From: Terrirhizobium terrae
GTDB taxonomy: Bacteria; Pseudomonadota; Alphaproteobacteria; Rhizobiales; Rhizobiaceae
Length of the DNA stretch: 64,000 nucleotides
Assembly: GCF_030323265.1 (NCBI RefSeq)
Contig: NZ_CP104992.1
Span: forward strand, 1,959,501 to 2,023,500
Direction: 5' to 3'
Within the stretch, counting starts at the first letter, position 1; each line of letters opens with the position of its first letter. The notes beneath the pieces were generated by a model that was given only the letters and a program-made list of their open reading frames with translations, was not told the DNA's origin and ran no database searches. The position numbers and the translations under genes were made by a program. Positions 1-9,302 of the stretch are shown one piece after another.

Positions 1-211
1 CCTCGTCCGAATAGAAGGCCGAGACGAGGCCGGCACCCGCCATATAGGCGTGCTTGGTGATGAAGCGGACGAGCGGCAGGGCAGCGACCGGAGCGGTGAT
101 CACGAGGTCCTGGCCCTTTTCCAGCCCGAGCCCCACCTTCACCGCGACTTCTCCCAGCTTCTCGAGCTTGGCGGGATCTATGGCGGTCTGGAAATTCGGA
201 ACGATGGTCAT
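1..211 (-). CDS. M29-family aminopeptidase, N-terminal part
   Basis: Only the first 70 residues are present; the gene runs off the left edge. The start codon is at 211-209. The visible part (MTIVPNFQTAIDPAKLEKLG, then a GLGLEKGQDLVITAP-type segment and a run around KHAYMAGAGLVSAFYSDE) matches the N-terminal domain of M29 metallo-aminopeptidases (AmpS / aminopeptidase T). In that family the zinc ligands lie in the C-terminal half, so they cannot be checked here. Cytoplasmic peptide turnover is the expected role. The family call rests on recognition of the N-terminal pattern only. Confidence 0.72.
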   Translation of the reverse strand, partial: MTIVPNFQTAIDPAKLEKLGEVAVKVGLGLEKGQDLVITAPVAALPLVRFITKHAYMAGAGLVSAFYSDE

Positions 212-291
212 GGGCTTGCCTCTCTGATGTCGTGCGTGAACCAGACTTAGAGAGCTTTTGGGCGAAATTGAAGTGCGGCCGTATTGTTTCG

Positions 292-765
292 TCAGGCAAC
301 CAGCGGTGCAGCCACTGCTTTCAGCGCATCCTTCGCATCCATGGGCGCCAGCCGGATTTGCAATCCGCGCTGCCCGCCATTGATGAAGACATGGCTCTCG
401 TCGAGTGCGGTGATCTCGATTGCGGTCGGCACCAGCTTCTTCTGACCGAACGGGCTGATGCCGCCGACATGGTATCCCGTCAGCCGCTCGGCATCGGCAG
501 GCTTCATCATGCTGGCCGATTTGCCGCCGAACGCCGAGGCGAGCTTTTTCATCGACACTTCCCGGTCGGACGGCACCACGACGCAGACCGGCTTACCATC
601 CACCTCGGCCATCAGCGTCTTCAGCACCCGCCGAGGATCTTCGCCGATCGCCTCCGCCGCCTGCAGCCCGATCCGGTCCGCATTCGGATCGTATTCATAG
701 GTGACGGTGGTGAAGGCGATTTTCAGCCGGTCGAGCGTCTGCGTGGCGCGGGTGGTCTTCGACAT
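292..765 (-). CDS. ybaK: Cys-tRNA(Pro)/Cys-tRNA(Cys) deacylase YbaK
   Basis: A 157-residue protein of the YbaK/EbsC editing family, which hydrolyses Cys-tRNA(Pro) mischarged by prolyl-tRNA synthetase. The length is that of a stand-alone YbaK. The RVLKTL segment near residue 46 carries the lysine (K49) equivalent to the essential lysine of E. coli YbaK. GGKSASMMKP and the GGISPFGQKK loop are also family hallmarks. It lies 3 bases downstream of the ArsC-like gene on the same strand, so the two are probably co-transcribed. Confidence 0.9.
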   Translation of the reverse strand: MSKTTRATQTLDRLKIAFTTVTYEYDPNADRIGLQAAEAIGEDPRRVLKTLMAEVDGKPVCVVVPSDREVSMKKLASAFGGKSASMMKPADAERLTGYHVGGISPFGQKKLVPTAIEITALDESHVFINGGQRGLQIRLAPMDAKDALKAVAAPLVA

Positions 766-768
766 GGT

Positions 769-1122
769 TCAGGCAACCGAAAACGCGGCTTCATAGAGTT
801 CCGGCTTGAAGCCGATGACCAGCGCGCCGTTTGCCTCAAGCACCGGGCGCTTGATCATCGACGGCTGGGCGAGCATCAGCTCGATTGCCTTCGCACGATC
901 GACATTTGCGCGGTCCGCCTCGTCGAGTTTCTTGAAGGTGGTTCCAGCACGGTTGAGAACGGTCTCCCAGCCCATCTCCTCGGTCCAGGCTTCCAGGTGG
1001 GCGCGATCGATGCCCGAAGCCTTGTAGTCGTGGAACGTGTAATCGATGCCCTTCTGGTCCAGCCAGGTGCGGGCTTTCTTCATCGTGTCGCAGTTCTTGA
1101 TGCCGTAGATGGTGATCGCCAT
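769..1122 (-). CDS. ArsC/Spx-family reductase-like protein (YffB type)
   Basis: A 117-residue thioredoxin-fold protein. It opens with a beta strand and the KNCDTMKKA turn holding the single N-terminal cysteine (C11). The MIKRPVLE segment near residue 90 is the conserved arginine-proline region of the ArsC family. The length and the NCDTMKKAR pattern fit the YffB/Spx-like subgroup better than true arsenate reductases, and no arsenic genes lie nearby. It is probably a glutathione-dependent or regulatory thiol protein. It is the first gene of a likely two-gene operon with ybaK. Confidence 0.85.
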   Translation of the reverse strand: MAITIYGIKNCDTMKKARTWLDQKGIDYTFHDYKASGIDRAHLEAWTEEMGWETVLNRAGTTFKKLDEADRANVDRAKAIELMLAQPSMIKRPVLEANGALVIGFKPELYEAAFSVA

Positions 1123-1303
1123 TCCGTGGTCCTCAGGGTTTCTCTCGTGTGGCGAAGCGATAGCAATAGCACATCCCGTCTGGCAACAATTTGTGCAGGG
1201 TCAAATCATGGCGTGCCAAAACTGCATGGCTGCCCTGTCGGCTTATGCGTTGTGCAAGGGGCGGCTCTAAATCATATATCAGTCAACAACAAAGGAGTTG
1301 ATC

Positions 1304-1468
1304 ATGTCCGTCCAGAACAGCAACCGTGGTAACCGTTTCAGCCGCGCATTCGCCATTTTCGGCGCCGCTGTTTCCGCATCCGCAGCCGTTGAAAACGGCC
1401 GTCGCCCGCGCAACCGCGACCTCAACACGCTCGGCATCGACCCGAAGGCTTTCGAGCGCATCGGCTAA
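1304..1468 (+). CDS. Small conserved hypothetical protein, 54 residues
   Basis: This short frame has a strong ribosome-binding site (AAAGGAG, 1291-1297) seven bases before ATG. The product starts MSVQNSNRGNRFSRAF, has an alanine-rich middle (GAAVSASAAVE), and ends with a polar tail, RPRNRDLNTLGID, then PKAFERIG. I recall the ending, an R-D-L-x-x-L-G-I-D-P-x-A-F motif, from short rhizobial proteins of unknown function. The alanine-rich middle is too short and weak to call a membrane segment. A loose TTGTGC / TATATC promoter could lie at 1250-1280. The function is unknown. Confidence 0.7.
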   Translation: MSVQNSNRGNRFSRAFAIFGAAVSASAAVENGRRPRNRDLNTLGIDPKAFERIG

Positions 1469-1554
1469 TCGGCTTGAGACTTTCCCGCATGCCCGGCCGC
1501 CGTTATCGAATGGCAGCCTTGGGTTGAGGCGGGAAGCCGTCGGATATTGTAGCG

Positions 1555-2214
1555 TCATTTGAAAAGACGCAATTGCTCCGGCGGCAAGGGATAGGGGACG
1601 GCGTCGACATCAAGGCGCCACCGGCCCAATTCCTCATGGTGGGTTTCACCATTATGGCTGTAGATGAGCGAGAAATCGCGCGACAGCCAGATGTAATTCT
1701 TCTCCATAGTCAGCAGTTCTTTCGCGCGATACCCGTAGATCAGCGTGACATGCGGTGAGACGGATTTGAGCGGAGCGCGCGGCAGGTTGTGCCTCGTCAG
1801 CGTGATGTGCAGTTTCCGCACGAATGCCTGAAGATCCGGATTTTTCCGGCTGCTCGCCAGCACCAGATGCTGGTTGTTTCCATAGAGCGCGCTGCGATCC
1901 AGCGTCACATGCACCGGGCGAGCTGCAAGGCTGTCGACGGCATCCCTTATTTGCGTCGCCAGCGCATAAGGCGGCTCATCGTAATATCCGACATTCAGCA
2001 GGCTGACATGCAGCAGATGCGGCGGATGAGGCTCGCCTTTGCCGTAGCTCTGCGCATGGCTTGATGCCGCGTCATGCATGGCATGGGAGAGCTGGGGATC
2101 GGGCTTCAGCGCGAAAAACAGCTCGCTCGGGCGTCTGCCTCGTTGGTTGCGGTGTCTCGATATTCTTCGTTCGTCTTCCGACAAGGGGAATGATGTTTGC
2201 CGGTACTCCAACAT
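1555..2214 (-). CDS. 2H phosphoesterase / 2'-5' RNA ligase-like protein
   Basis: I choose the start at 2214 because a GGGAG box lies just upstream; an open frame continues to 2358 but reads like non-coding sequence. The 219-residue product carries the two H-x-S/T motifs of the 2H phosphoesterase fold, H69-V-S71 (HLLHVSL) and H155-V-T157 (SPHVTLIYG). In this superfamily they hydrolyse or ligate 2',5' or cyclic phosphodiester bonds. Members named 2'-5' RNA ligase (ThpR/LigT) have the same layout. The natural substrate is not predictable. The gene stands alone, divergent from the ogt-like gene. Confidence 0.72.
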   Translation of the reverse strand: MLEYRQTSFPLSEDERRISRHRNQRGRRPSELFFALKPDPQLSHAMHDAASSHAQSYGKGEPHPPHLLHVSLLNVGYYDEPPYALATQIRDAVDSLAARPVHVTLDRSALYGNNQHLVLASSRKNPDLQAFVRKLHITLTRHNLPRAPLKSVSPHVTLIYGYRAKELLTMEKNYIWLSRDFSLIYSHNGETHHEELGRWRLDVDAVPYPLPPEQLRLFK

Positions 2215-2401
2215 CTCGGACTCCCATGGATGCAGATTTCCAATGGTCTGGCCGGGGAGTGTACTCCTGGCATGGGAAATGATAAAGAACAAAAAGTGAA
2301 CGAAAATCTTGCTTGTGCAACCGATCGCACTCGCAAGAAACGGGTTGATTGTGCCCACGCGAAGCGCGATTTTCGGATCATCTCATTTGCGGAGGCACAT
2401 C

Positions 2402-2955
2402 ATGGCTGAGCATCGTTACACCGTGTTCGAAACAGATGGCGGCTTTTGCGGCATCGCCTGGAGCGAGGCCGGCATCGTCCGCTTCCAGCTGCCCACAGGC
2501 AGTGCCCATTCCACCGAAAACCTTCTTCTCCGCCGCGTGCCGGACGCTGTAAAGGCTACTCCTCCTGCCGGGATCCAGCAGGTTATCGATCGCGTGAAAC
2601 GCTACTTTGCGGGGAACAGATCGATTTTTCCGACATCCGCCTCGATCTCGCCGACCAGGACGATTTCTTCCGGAATATTTACACGGCCGCCCGGCGCATC
2701 GGCTGGGGGCATACGACGACCTATGGAACGATCGCCAAGGAACTCGGCGCCGGACCGGAGGCGGCGCGCGATGTCGGCCAGGCGATGGCGAAGAACCCCG
2801 TGGCACTGATCATTCCCTGCCACCGGGTACTGGCAGCAGGCGGCAAGATCGGCGGCTTTTCGGCACCCGGCGGTTCGACATCCAAGGCCCGGATGCTGGA
2901 ACTGGAAGGTGTCGTGCTCGCTGCTGCCGAGCCGGCGCAACAGTCGTTGTTCTAA
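2402..2955 (+). CDS. ogt: Methylated-DNA--protein-cysteine methyltransferase (frame broken by a 1-base deletion)
   Basis: Suicide DNA-repair enzyme that transfers alkyl groups from O6-alkylguanine to its own cysteine. The frame starts at 2402 after a GGAGG box and is lost at the GGGG run 2611-2614. Adding one G restores an uninterrupted protein of about 184 residues. The second part holds the helix-turn-helix region (WGHTTTYGTIAKELG) and the active site IPCHRVLAAGGKIGGFSAP with the acceptor cysteine. Both halves are clearly one gene, and a sequencing error is the likeliest cause of the break. Confidence 0.85.
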
Positions 2956-2958
2956 GAA

Positions 2959-3549
2959 CTAGTGCAGAACGAGCTTATAGATCGCATAGGCCGCAATCAC
3001 CACGACCGCGCCGATCATCGCAAGCTTGCCGAGTCGCTTCTCGATGAAATGACGAATATCCTCGCCGTAGCGGCGCAACAGCCATGCGAGCAGCAGGAAG
3101 CGCGCGCCGCGCGTCACCAGTGCTGAGACGGCGAAGAGCCAGAGGTTTACATGCACGGCGCCCGACAGGATGGTGACGACCTTGATCGGCGGCAGATGCG
3201 CGAAGCCCGAGGTCACCAGCATCAGCAGGATCGTCTCGTAGGTGATGCCGTCCTTGAGTTCGTTGAACGTGTCGAGCTTGCCCCAGAATTCCAGGATGGG
3301 CACTGCCACCGCATCGAAGGCGAAGGAGCCTATCCACCAGCCGGCAATGCCGCCCAGCACGGAAAAGGTTGTTGCGATAATCGCATAACGCCAGGCCCGT
3401 TCCGGTTTTGCCAGCGCCATCGGCAGAAACAGCACGTCGGCGGGAATCAGGAAGATCGAGCTTTCCACGAAGGCGATGACGGCGAGCCAGATTTCCGCAG
3501 ATTTGCGGGCGCTGAGCGCCATGGTCCAGTTGTAGAGGCTACGATGCAT
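2959..3549 (-). CDS. YqaA/DedA-type (VTT domain) membrane protein
   Basis: A 196-residue integral membrane protein with about four hydrophobic stretches, including one each near residues 17-45, 55-80, 120-150 and the C-terminus. The pattern of small residues, G-W-W-I-G-S-F around residue 72 and the LPPIKVVTILSGAVHV segment match the YqaA branch of the SNARE-associated / VTT family (DedA relatives). Members of the wider family are linked to lipid scrambling and membrane homeostasis. It converges with the ogt-like gene; the two stop codons are only a few bases apart. Confidence 0.72.
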   Translation of the reverse strand: MHRSLYNWTMALSARKSAEIWLAVIAFVESSIFLIPADVLFLPMALAKPERAWRYAIIATTFSVLGGIAGWWIGSFAFDAVAVPILEFWGKLDTFNELKDGITYETILLMLVTSGFAHLPPIKVVTILSGAVHVNLWLFAVSALVTRGARFLLLAWLLRRYGEDIRHFIEKRLGKLAMIGAVVVIAAYAIYKLVLH

Positions 3550-3733
3550 GGAGAGTTTATCCGAACAATATCAATGGCTGGCGCGATCGTCTTGCACAGC
3601 GCCACGCATTCCTGTCTCCGTTTATGGCGGCAATGAGATCGACGTCATCGTTCGTGGGAGGAAAGAAAGCGGATCGGCGTAAACTGTGTCTCAGATGTTG
3701 CGCTGTCCGCAGCCTCGGCGCTACTTCGGCCGG

Positions 3734-4423
3734 CTACCAGGACAACAGCCGGCCGCCAACCATGGCGCCGATCGCGGAGACGATGGCAACCGCCAGCGTG
3801 TACCAGATCGCCACGAAGGCTGCGCCGTCATTGACGCAGGCGATCGTATAGGCGAGCCCTCCGAGCGAGCCTGCAAGCAGTCCTACCAGCGCTCCGGCGC
3901 GGATCGGCCGTGTGGGAGCGCCGCGACGGATCGCGGAAAGCAGCAGCAACAGCGCGGGCAGGGATGCAAGCACGATCGCAGACACGCAATTGGGGATGGA
4001 CAGTGTTCTTGCGCCGGTGAGCGGAAATCCTGAAGGATCGAAGGCGAGGCCGACCAGCAGGAAGAGCGTGGCCGGCAAAAGCGCCTTGACCGGTGCGGTA
4101 GACAGTCCGGGTATGGCGGCATTCCGGACAAGAAGGCCTGCGCCGCCGGCCAGAAGCAGCATGGCCAGCACCTTGAACTGGAAGGTCCAGGTGAGGGCCA
4201 TGTCGATGAGTTCCGGGCGCGGGCCGATCACCAGCGCCACGACGGCAAATGCGCAGAGCAGGGCGATCACGATGCTGACGGGCAGGGCCAGGCGGAATGA
4301 CAGGCGCTCGAACAGCCCACGGGCAATAGGAGTTCCGCCGGCTTCGTCGGCCAGTGTGCGGATCAGGTCGTCTGTGGTCGGATTGATCAGATTGGAGGCA
4401 GTGGCGGTTTTCATCTGTGTCAT
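3734..4423 (-). CDS. nrsF: NrsF (DUF1109) membrane anti-sigma factor
   Basis: A 229-residue protein with a short soluble N-terminus (TTDDLIRTLADEAGG) followed by about six hydrophobic segments. This is the architecture of DUF1109/NrsF, the inner-membrane regulator that holds SigF-type ECF sigma factors inactive in Caulobacter. The ATG overlaps the stop of the sigma factor gene (ATGA overlap), so the two are translationally coupled. In Caulobacter, NrsF cysteines are important for signalling. Here a cysteine pair may be the one in SIPNCVS and the one in YTIACVND. The pairing with the sigma gene makes the call secure. Confidence 0.85.
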   Translation of the reverse strand: MTQMKTATASNLINPTTDDLIRTLADEAGGTPIARGLFERLSFRLALPVSIVIALLCAFAVVALVIGPRPELIDMALTWTFQFKVLAMLLLAGGAGLLVRNAAIPGLSTAPVKALLPATLFLLVGLAFDPSGFPLTGARTLSIPNCVSAIVLASLPALLLLLSAIRRGAPTRPIRAGALVGLLAGSLGGLAYTIACVNDGAAFVAIWYTLAVAIVSAIGAMVGGRLLSW

Positions 4424-4985
4424 CCTTCAAATCTCTTATGGGCGGCGGCCATCAATGTCTTGAGCGACCGATGGAATGCGACCCGTACGGCACCCTCGCT
4501 CATGCCCAGCTGTGACGCCGCTTCCCGAGGCGATGCGCCATCAAGGCCGATTGCCCGCACCACCGACTGCTGGCCCGAGGGAGAGCCGAAATCATCCGTT
4601 CGACATCGGCAGCGTTGTGCACGGGATCGGTGCCGTCCGATCCTGACAGGTCGGACCATTCATCGTCGGTCAGTTCGATCCGCAGGCGCACGTCCCGTCG
4701 CAGCCGTCGGGCCGTGTCGATCATCTTGTAGCGCGTAATGGCGTTCAGCCACGGCATCAGCGGACGTGAAGGGTCCCATTGGTCACGCTTGGAGTGCACG
4801 GCAATCAGCACGTCCTGCACCACATCCTCCGCCTCGGCGGCGCTGAGATGCAGGCGGGCGAGCCGCGCTCGGGCGATGTGGCGCAAAGAGACGGCGAATT
4901 CCCGCAGGAATGTTTCGTAGACAAGACGTTCGCCCCTGCGTTCGGCACACATCGCCTTCGCCCATGATTGCTCGCGCGTATTCAT
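4420..4985 (-). CDS. sigF: ECF RNA polymerase sigma factor, SigF type (frame broken by a 1-base deletion)
   Basis: The N-terminal frame from 4985 has region 2 (AEDVVQDVLIAVHSKRDQW and PWLNAITRYKMIDTARR). The C-terminal frame ending at 4420 has the region 4 helix-turn-helix (GASPREAASQLGMSEGAVRV). They join if one base is restored in the GGG run at 4579-4581, giving about 188 residues. The nrsF ATG overlaps the stop. An exact GTAACA-N16-CGAA promoter lies immediately upstream and suggests autoregulation. Its -10 element is only nine bases from this ATG, so the mRNA may be leaderless, or translation may begin at Met12. Confidence 0.85.
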
Positions 4986-4994
4986 GATGTCTCA

Positions 4995-5020
4995 TTCGAT
5001 TGGAGAAGGGAGGATGTTAC
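4995..5020 (-). promoter_or_regulatory. Putative SigF-dependent promoter of the sigF-nrsF operon
   Basis: Read on the minus strand the site is GTAACA, 16 bases, CGAA (-35 at 5020-5015, -10 at 4998-4995). This agrees with the GTAAC-N16-CGAA type of promoter that I recall for Caulobacter SigF. It faces the sigma gene whose own factor would read it, and its twin lies 67 bases away on the other strand. Confidence 0.65.
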
Positions 5021-5086
5021 GCGGCGACGGAAAAAATCTTGTCCGTTTCATCCGGCGAAGAAAACGGCACGGCGTGCGGCGGCCAT

Positions 5087-5112
5087 GTAACATCGGCCCG
5101 CATCGGTTCGAA
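5087..5112 (+). promoter_or_regulatory. Putative SigF-dependent promoter of the secreted hydrolase gene
   Basis: GTAACA at 5087-5092, exactly 16 bases, then CGAA at 5109-5112. It is identical in both boxes and in spacing to the promoter of the divergent sigma gene. The ATG of the downstream gene is 46 bases after the -10 box, which leaves room for the AAGGAG ribosome-binding site. Confidence 0.65.
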
Positions 5113-5158
5113 AGACTCCGGTGAAGCGCGTGCTTCATCACGAAAAGGAGCTAAGACG

Positions 5159-5944
5159 ATGAAGAATTTCGTTGCCACCATCCTGCTTGCAGCCGGCACA
5201 ATGGTTGCCGCCACCGCCGCACCGGCCTTCGCCCAAACCTCGGACCAGAAGGCGCCGGTCGAGCAGGCCAAAAATGTGGTTCTCGTTCACGGCGCATGGG
5301 CCGATGGGTCCAGCTGGTCGGAAGTCATTCCTTATCTCCAGGCCGCGGGCCTGAAGGTCACGTCGGTGCAGAACCCGCTCACCTCGGTCGAAGACGACGT
5401 CGCCGCCACCAAGCGGGCGCTTGCGCTTCAGGACGGCCCGACCGTGCTTGTCGGTCATTCCTATGCCGGCACCGTCATCAGTGAGGCGGGCGTCGATCCG
5501 AAGGTCAGCGCGTTGGTCTATGTCGCCGCCCGCGCGCCGGATGCGGGCGAGGATTTCACCGAACTGTCGAAGAAGTTTCCGACCATGCCGGTGCGTGCCG
5601 GCGTCGAAACCCATGATGGATACCAGGTGATCGGCGAAAAGGCCTTCATCGATCATTTCGCCAATGGCGTGCCGAAGAAGAAGGCGGAAGTCCTCTATGC
5701 CGTGCAGCAGCCGATCGCCTCGACGCTGTTTGCCGGCAAGACCACGGCAGCTGCCTGGCACGACAAGCCGTCCTTCTATGCCGTCTCCAAGAACGACCAG
5801 ACGACGTCACCCGATCTGGAGCGGTTTCTCGCCAAGCGCATGGATGCCAAGACCGTCGAGCTCGATTCTGGCCACCTGTCGCTGGTCTCCCATCCGAAGA
5901 AGATCGCTGATCTGATTCTGGAAGCTGCCGGCAAGAAGAAGTAA
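5159..5944 (+). CDS. Secreted alpha/beta-hydrolase
   Basis: A 261-residue protein starting after an AAGGAG box. Residues 1-25 form a signal peptide ending in APAFA, so the enzyme is periplasmic. The mature part has the oxyanion-loop strand VVLVHGAW (H44-G45), the nucleophile elbow G-H-S101-Y-A-G, and a C-terminal SGHLSLVSHP segment with the likely catalytic histidine H239. This fits the AB_hydrolase_6 (esterase/salicylate-esterase-like) family. The substrate is unknown. It is divergent from sigF and has the same promoter motif, so it is probably a member, perhaps the main one, of that regulon. Confidence 0.82.
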   Translation: MKNFVATILLAAGTMVAATAAPAFAQTSDQKAPVEQAKNVVLVHGAWADGSSWSEVIPYLQAAGLKVTSVQNPLTSVEDDVAATKRALALQDGPTVLVGHSYAGTVISEAGVDPKVSALVYVAARAPDAGEDFTELSKKFPTMPVRAGVETHDGYQVIGEKAFIDHFANGVPKKKAEVLYAVQQPIASTLFAGKTTAAAWHDKPSFYAVSKNDQTTSPDLERFLAKRMDAKTVELDSGHLSLVSHPKKIADLILEAAGKKK

Positions 5945-5966
5945 GGGCAATCATTGCCCTGAAACG

Positions 5967-5997
5967 AAAAATGCGGCGGAGCATAAGTCCCGCCGCA
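5967..5997 (-). terminator. Rho-independent terminator of guaA
   Basis: The stem TGCGGCGG (5972-5979) pairs with CCGCCGCA (5990-5997). On the minus strand it is followed by a T run (the A run 5967-5971 of the plus strand). It lies about 40 bases after the guaA stop. The hydrolase gene on the plus strand converges here too, but there is no good T run on that side. Confidence 0.65.
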
Positions 5998-6034
5998 CTT
6001 CAATGTGGATCAGCCCGTCAGGCGATGTCGGGGA

Positions 6035-7611
<1,577 letters not shown>

Positions 7612-7650
7612 GGCGAGCCTTTAATGAAGCTTCGCGTTTTTTGCAACTGC

Positions 7651-8288
7651 TCAGAGGCCCAAATCGCCGCTTTCAAGGGACTTCTCGAGTCTGTCGACCA
7701 CGCCTGCCAGCTTCTCGTCGATCACATGCAGATATTCGGTCCAGTTCTCGACGTGCTTCAGCTCTTCCTTGCCGTCGGAAATGCCGCGCAGGCCGATCAG
7801 GGGAATGCCAAAAAGCTGGCAGCAACGCATCACCGCGAAGGTCTCCATGTCGACCATGTCAGCTTCGATCAGGTCATAGGCGGCGCCCGAGATGATGTTT
7901 CCCCCAGTAGACAGAGACGCTTCCGGCACGCCGGGTATGGTGAAGGGCAGGGGCATGGTGGCCGGATGGTCGAGGAAAGGCGTGACGCCCTTCTCGAAGC
8001 CGAGCGGCGAGACGTCCATGTCGCGATAGGAAACCGAGGAGACCTGATAGACTTCGGTCTGCTCCAGGCCGCGCGAGCCGGCCGAGCCGAGGACACGACG
8101 AGACCCGGCAACCGGTTTTCCGCCTGCAGCTTGGTGAGCGCGCGCGACAGCACGATCGCCGCTTCCACCGGGCCGATGCCGGTCATCAGCGGAATGATGC
8201 GGGATTTCAGGTGCGGGCCGTATTCGGCATCGACGGCCATGACGAACAGCACCGAGCGTCCGGCAATCGTCTTCAGTTCAAAGCTCAT
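7651..8288 (-). CDS. mtnN: 5'-methylthioadenosine/S-adenosylhomocysteine nucleosidase-type phosphorylase (frame broken by a 1-base deletion)
   Basis: The start MSFELKTIAGRSVLFVMAVD at 8288 and the later segments LMTGIGPVEAA and ADMVDMETFAV belong to the PNP/UDP phosphorylase superfamily. DMETFA is the ribose-binding Met-Glu motif of MTA/SAH nucleosidases. The frame slips near 8091, where LVVSLGSAGSRG is expected. Restoring one base gives about 212 residues. The gene overlaps the upstream thioesterase by four bases. Its role would be clearing methylthioadenosine and SAH from methylation and quorum-signal synthesis. Other nucleoside phosphorylases of the fold remain possible. Confidence 0.82.
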
Positions 8289-8734
8289 TCGACGACATCC
8301 TGTCGGTTGCGGATGACCATCATTGATGAGGTCATCGAGGCGATCAGCTTGGCCGGCCCGTCGCCGACCGCATAGCCGCGGCCATCGGCGACGATGATCG
8401 TCGAACCCGGCTTGGTGATCTCGCCCCGAAACAGGAAACGCTCGCCGCGGCCGGGCGACATCAGGTTGACCTTGAACTCGATCGTCAGGATCGAGACTTC
8501 GGGCGCGATCACCGTATAGGCGGAATAGGTGCAGGCGGTTTCTAGCGCCGCGGAGATCACGCCGGAATGCAGAAAACCATGCTGCTGGGTGAGCTTCGGA
8601 TCGAAGGGAAGCTCGATCTCCACCATGCCCTGCTGGATGCGGGAAAGTTCCGCGCCGAGCATGCTCATCGCGTTCTGGTTCTGGAAGCTTCGGCGGATGC
8701 GTTGGTGAAAATCGCCCGGATCGGTAATCGTCAT
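8285..8734 (-). CDS. PaaI-family hotdog thioesterase
   Basis: I place the start at 8734 (MTITDPGDFHQRIRRSFQNQ); the frame extends upstream without family similarity. The 149-residue product has the hotdog core, with QQHGFLHSGVISAALETACTY as the helix-preceding HGG-type motif (here HGFLHSG) and ILTIEFKVNLMSP as the central strand. PaaI-type enzymes hydrolyse aromatic or medium-chain acyl-CoA. The stop overlaps the mtnN start by four bases, so the two genes form a coupled operon. The physiological substrate is not evident. Confidence 0.8.
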   Translation of the reverse strand: MTITDPGDFHQRIRRSFQNQNAMSMLGAELSRIQQGMVEIELPFDPKLTQQHGFLHSGVISAALETACTYSAYTVIAPEVSILTIEFKVNLMSPGRGERFLFRGEITKPGSTIIVADGRGYAVGDGPAKLIASMTSSMMVIRNRQDVVE

Positions 8735-8805
8735 GGCCTGCCCTTGTTCGGCGCCGAAAGTGGCATGGCACCGGACGATGGGCAAGCGGCGAAGAATGAC
8801 ATTTG

Positions 8806-9264
8806 TCAGTTGAGCATGACGATCGAAAGATTGAGCAGCGTGGCGAAGGCGACCCACAGCGCATAGGGCACGAAGAGCAGCGCCGCCTTGCGATCCGGCT
8901 GCCAGCTGATCGCGATGAACACAAGAATGGAGACCAGAAGTGGAACGATGACGAGAAGAGCAAGGACCGGCATCTGCATGCCGAAGAAGCTTGGCGACCA
9001 GAGAAGATTCAGCACCGCCTGTATGCCGAAGACGAAGAGCCGGCGATTGCGGCCGTTATCCTCATCGAACCATGTCTCGGCGAGCGCCAGGCCGATCAGG
9101 ATATAGATGCCTGCCCATACGGGGGCAAAGAGCCAGTCGGGCGGGTTGAAGAATGGCTTTTCCAGGGACTGGTACCATTCGCCCGGTGTATTGGCGAGGC
9201 CGCTGAGCGCACCGATGGTGACGCATGCGACAACGAAGAAAATCGCACTGAGAACCTTACGCAT
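8806..9264 (-). CDS. tspO: TspO/MBR family tryptophan-rich sensory protein
   Basis: A 152-residue membrane protein with five predicted transmembrane helices and the family signatures: KPFFNPPDWLFAPVW between helices 1 and 2, then NLLWSPSFF, and ISWQPDRKAA before helix 5. TspO proteins bind porphyrins and sterol-like ligands, and in alphaproteobacteria they link tetrapyrrole levels and redox state to gene expression. It stands alone between the thioesterase/mtnN pair and the iron cluster. Confidence 0.9.
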   Translation of the reverse strand: MRKVLSAIFFVVACVTIGALSGLANTPGEWYQSLEKPFFNPPDWLFAPVWAGIYILIGLALAETWFDEDNGRNRRLFVFGIQAVLNLLWSPSFFGMQMPVLALLVIVPLLVSILVFIAISWQPDRKAALLFVPYALWVAFATLLNLSIVMLN

Positions 9265-9302
9265 GCCGTGTGACTTAGGACGCTACGCAACCTGAGTAAA
9301 GA

